From: JACRLV01 sp045863555
GTDB lineage: Bacteria; Planctomycetota; Phycisphaerae; UBA1845; Fen-1342
NCBI GenBank assembly: GCA_045863555.1
Contig: BTUU01000032.1
Span: 1-30,426, forward strand
Length of the DNA stretch: 30,426 nucleotides
Direction: 5' to 3'
The position numbers were made by a program, and so were the translations under genes. The notes below the pieces were generated by a model. That model did no database searches. It saw only the letters and a program-made list of their open reading frames with translations, and was not told where the DNA came from. Every line of letters starts with the position of its first letter. Positions within the stretch are counted from its first letter, which is position 1. Positions 29,888 through 30,426 of this stretch are shown piece by piece.

Positions 29888-30426
29888 ATGTTGAACGGAC
29901 TGGTTCGCTGCGGAATGGCCGTAGCGGGAACATTCCTTCTTTCACTCCATGCCATCGCCCAACCTTCGATTCCGAAATGGTACGTCGATTCCGGGCTGGA
30001 AACCTCGACCGAGCTCGGCACCGCGTGGGAGACCGCGTTTCTGACGTTACAAGGAGCTCTTCAGGCAGCCGCCAATTCGCCGGACAATGTCGACCAAATC
30101 TGGGTAGCGCGCGGCACGTACTACCCCGCGCCGCCACCGGATCCCGATCCGGCTGCTCGAACTACGGCCTTTCATCTTCCGGACGGCGTGCTCGTGTTCG
30201 GTGGGTTCCTTGGGAACGCGCCGGGCGGGTTCGAGACTGACCGCCGGCAGCGCAACCCTGAAGTGAACTTGACGATCCTCAGCGGCGATCTCGCGCGTAA
30301 CGACCTGATCGTCGACGGCGTCCCGTTTGATTTTCCGAATCGGCCGGGAGACTACGCCGACAATGCGTACCATGTGGTGGTTTTCGAGCCCAACCCTTCG
30401 TTCCCGATCCGCCTCGACGGCTTTAT
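29888..30426 (+). CDS. Secreted beta-helix-type protein, C-terminus cut off by window edge
   Basis: An uninterrupted frame of 179 codons runs off the window end. It starts with a signal peptide (LVRCGMAVAGTFLLSLHAIAQ; cleavage near AIAQ). The mature part matches the N-terminal cap and first coils of right-handed beta-helix proteins of the polymorphic outer membrane/pectate-lyase-like type: ETAFLTLQGALQAAAN, DQIWVARGTYYP, GVLVFGGFLGNAPGGF and NLTILSGDL. In related proteins dozens of coils follow and may end in a dockerin or other anchor; that part is outside. The start follows the HAF/dockerin gene by 27 nt, so the two secreted proteins may share a transcript. The function of either is unknown. 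Confidence 0.78.
   Translation, partial: MLNGLVRCGMAVAGTFLLSLHAIAQPSIPKWYVDSGLETSTELGTAWETAFLTLQGALQAAANSPDNVDQIWVARGTYYPAPPPDPDPAARTTAFHLPDGVLVFGGFLGNAPGGFETDRRQRNPEVNLTILSGDLARNDLIVDGVPFDFPNRPGDYADNAYHVVVFEPNPSFPIRLDGF

Noticed and set aside
1..30426. Selenoprotein genes with in-frame UGA
   Set aside because: Because selB and tRNA-Sec are present I looked for genes ending early at TGA with homology continuing; all recognised genes end at family-typical lengths.

Overview
The window reads as chromosome of a GC-rich member of the Planctomycetota, probably near the Phycisphaerae. Support comes from a small membrane protein ending in a CGYDLTGN...CPECG zinc ribbon, an ECF-type sigma factor of the kind expanded in this phylum, a secreted HAF-repeat protein with a C-terminal dockerin, a Tat-exported Gfo/Idh/MocA protein with the YCQKPL variant, and a BlaI/M56 pair whose M56 protein carries EF-hands. 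No phage, transposase, integrase or CRISPR array is visible. The phylum assignment is recognition from sequence and was not checked by a search.

Layout. 1-1000 (minus): a truncated barstar-like gene, the zinc-ribbon membrane protein and a selenocysteine tRNA. 1087-3282 (plus): a WYL regulator, an ECF sigma factor, then a 531-base gene-free stretch holding a heptamer repeat and an in-phase array of about fourteen 21-bp units. 3379-8190 (minus): rodA and the PBP2 gene (elongation machinery of the cell wall, overlapping by 4 nt) and a GT4 glycosyltransferase. 8393-10131 (plus): ribE and pdxA, overlapping by ATGA. 10187-12777 (minus): feoB and feoA behind a good sigma70-like promoter with a palindrome at the expected start site. 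12978-15650 (plus): terC, yraN and a Tat-exported oxidoreductase. 15767-18594 (minus): an M56 sensor/protease and its BlaI repressor, with a clear BlaI-type operator upstream. 18741-21847: a HicB-like ribbon-helix-helix protein, a lipoyl/octanoyl transferase-family gene (minus), a polytopic membrane protein and a small zinc-ribbon protein. 21896-23902: selB. 23987-25476 (minus): an MFS transporter preceded by a 53-residue membrane protein overlapping it at TTGA. 25590-28426 (plus): an unknown single-pass membrane protein, lysA and ribF. 28574-end (plus): two secreted proteins, the second running off the window.

How the genes fit together. The tRNA-Sec and SelB, about 21 kb apart, show that the organism decodes UGA as selenocysteine; I saw no selenoprotein, selA or selD here. 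lysA (lysine, using meso-diaminopimelate), PBP2 and RodA point to a peptidoglycan wall with a working elongasome. ribE and ribF are two steps of flavin synthesis in separate operons. feoAB imports ferrous iron, and the divergent TerC is probably a metal exporter. Most of the window is ordinary chromosome. The unusual parts are the 21-bp array with a recurring CCCGGGAA core, octamer repeats beside and inside feoB, the chimeric M56 protein, a cysteine-rich FeoA, the coupled micro-membrane protein, and two -10 boxes placed so that transcripts would begin at or next to the start codon.
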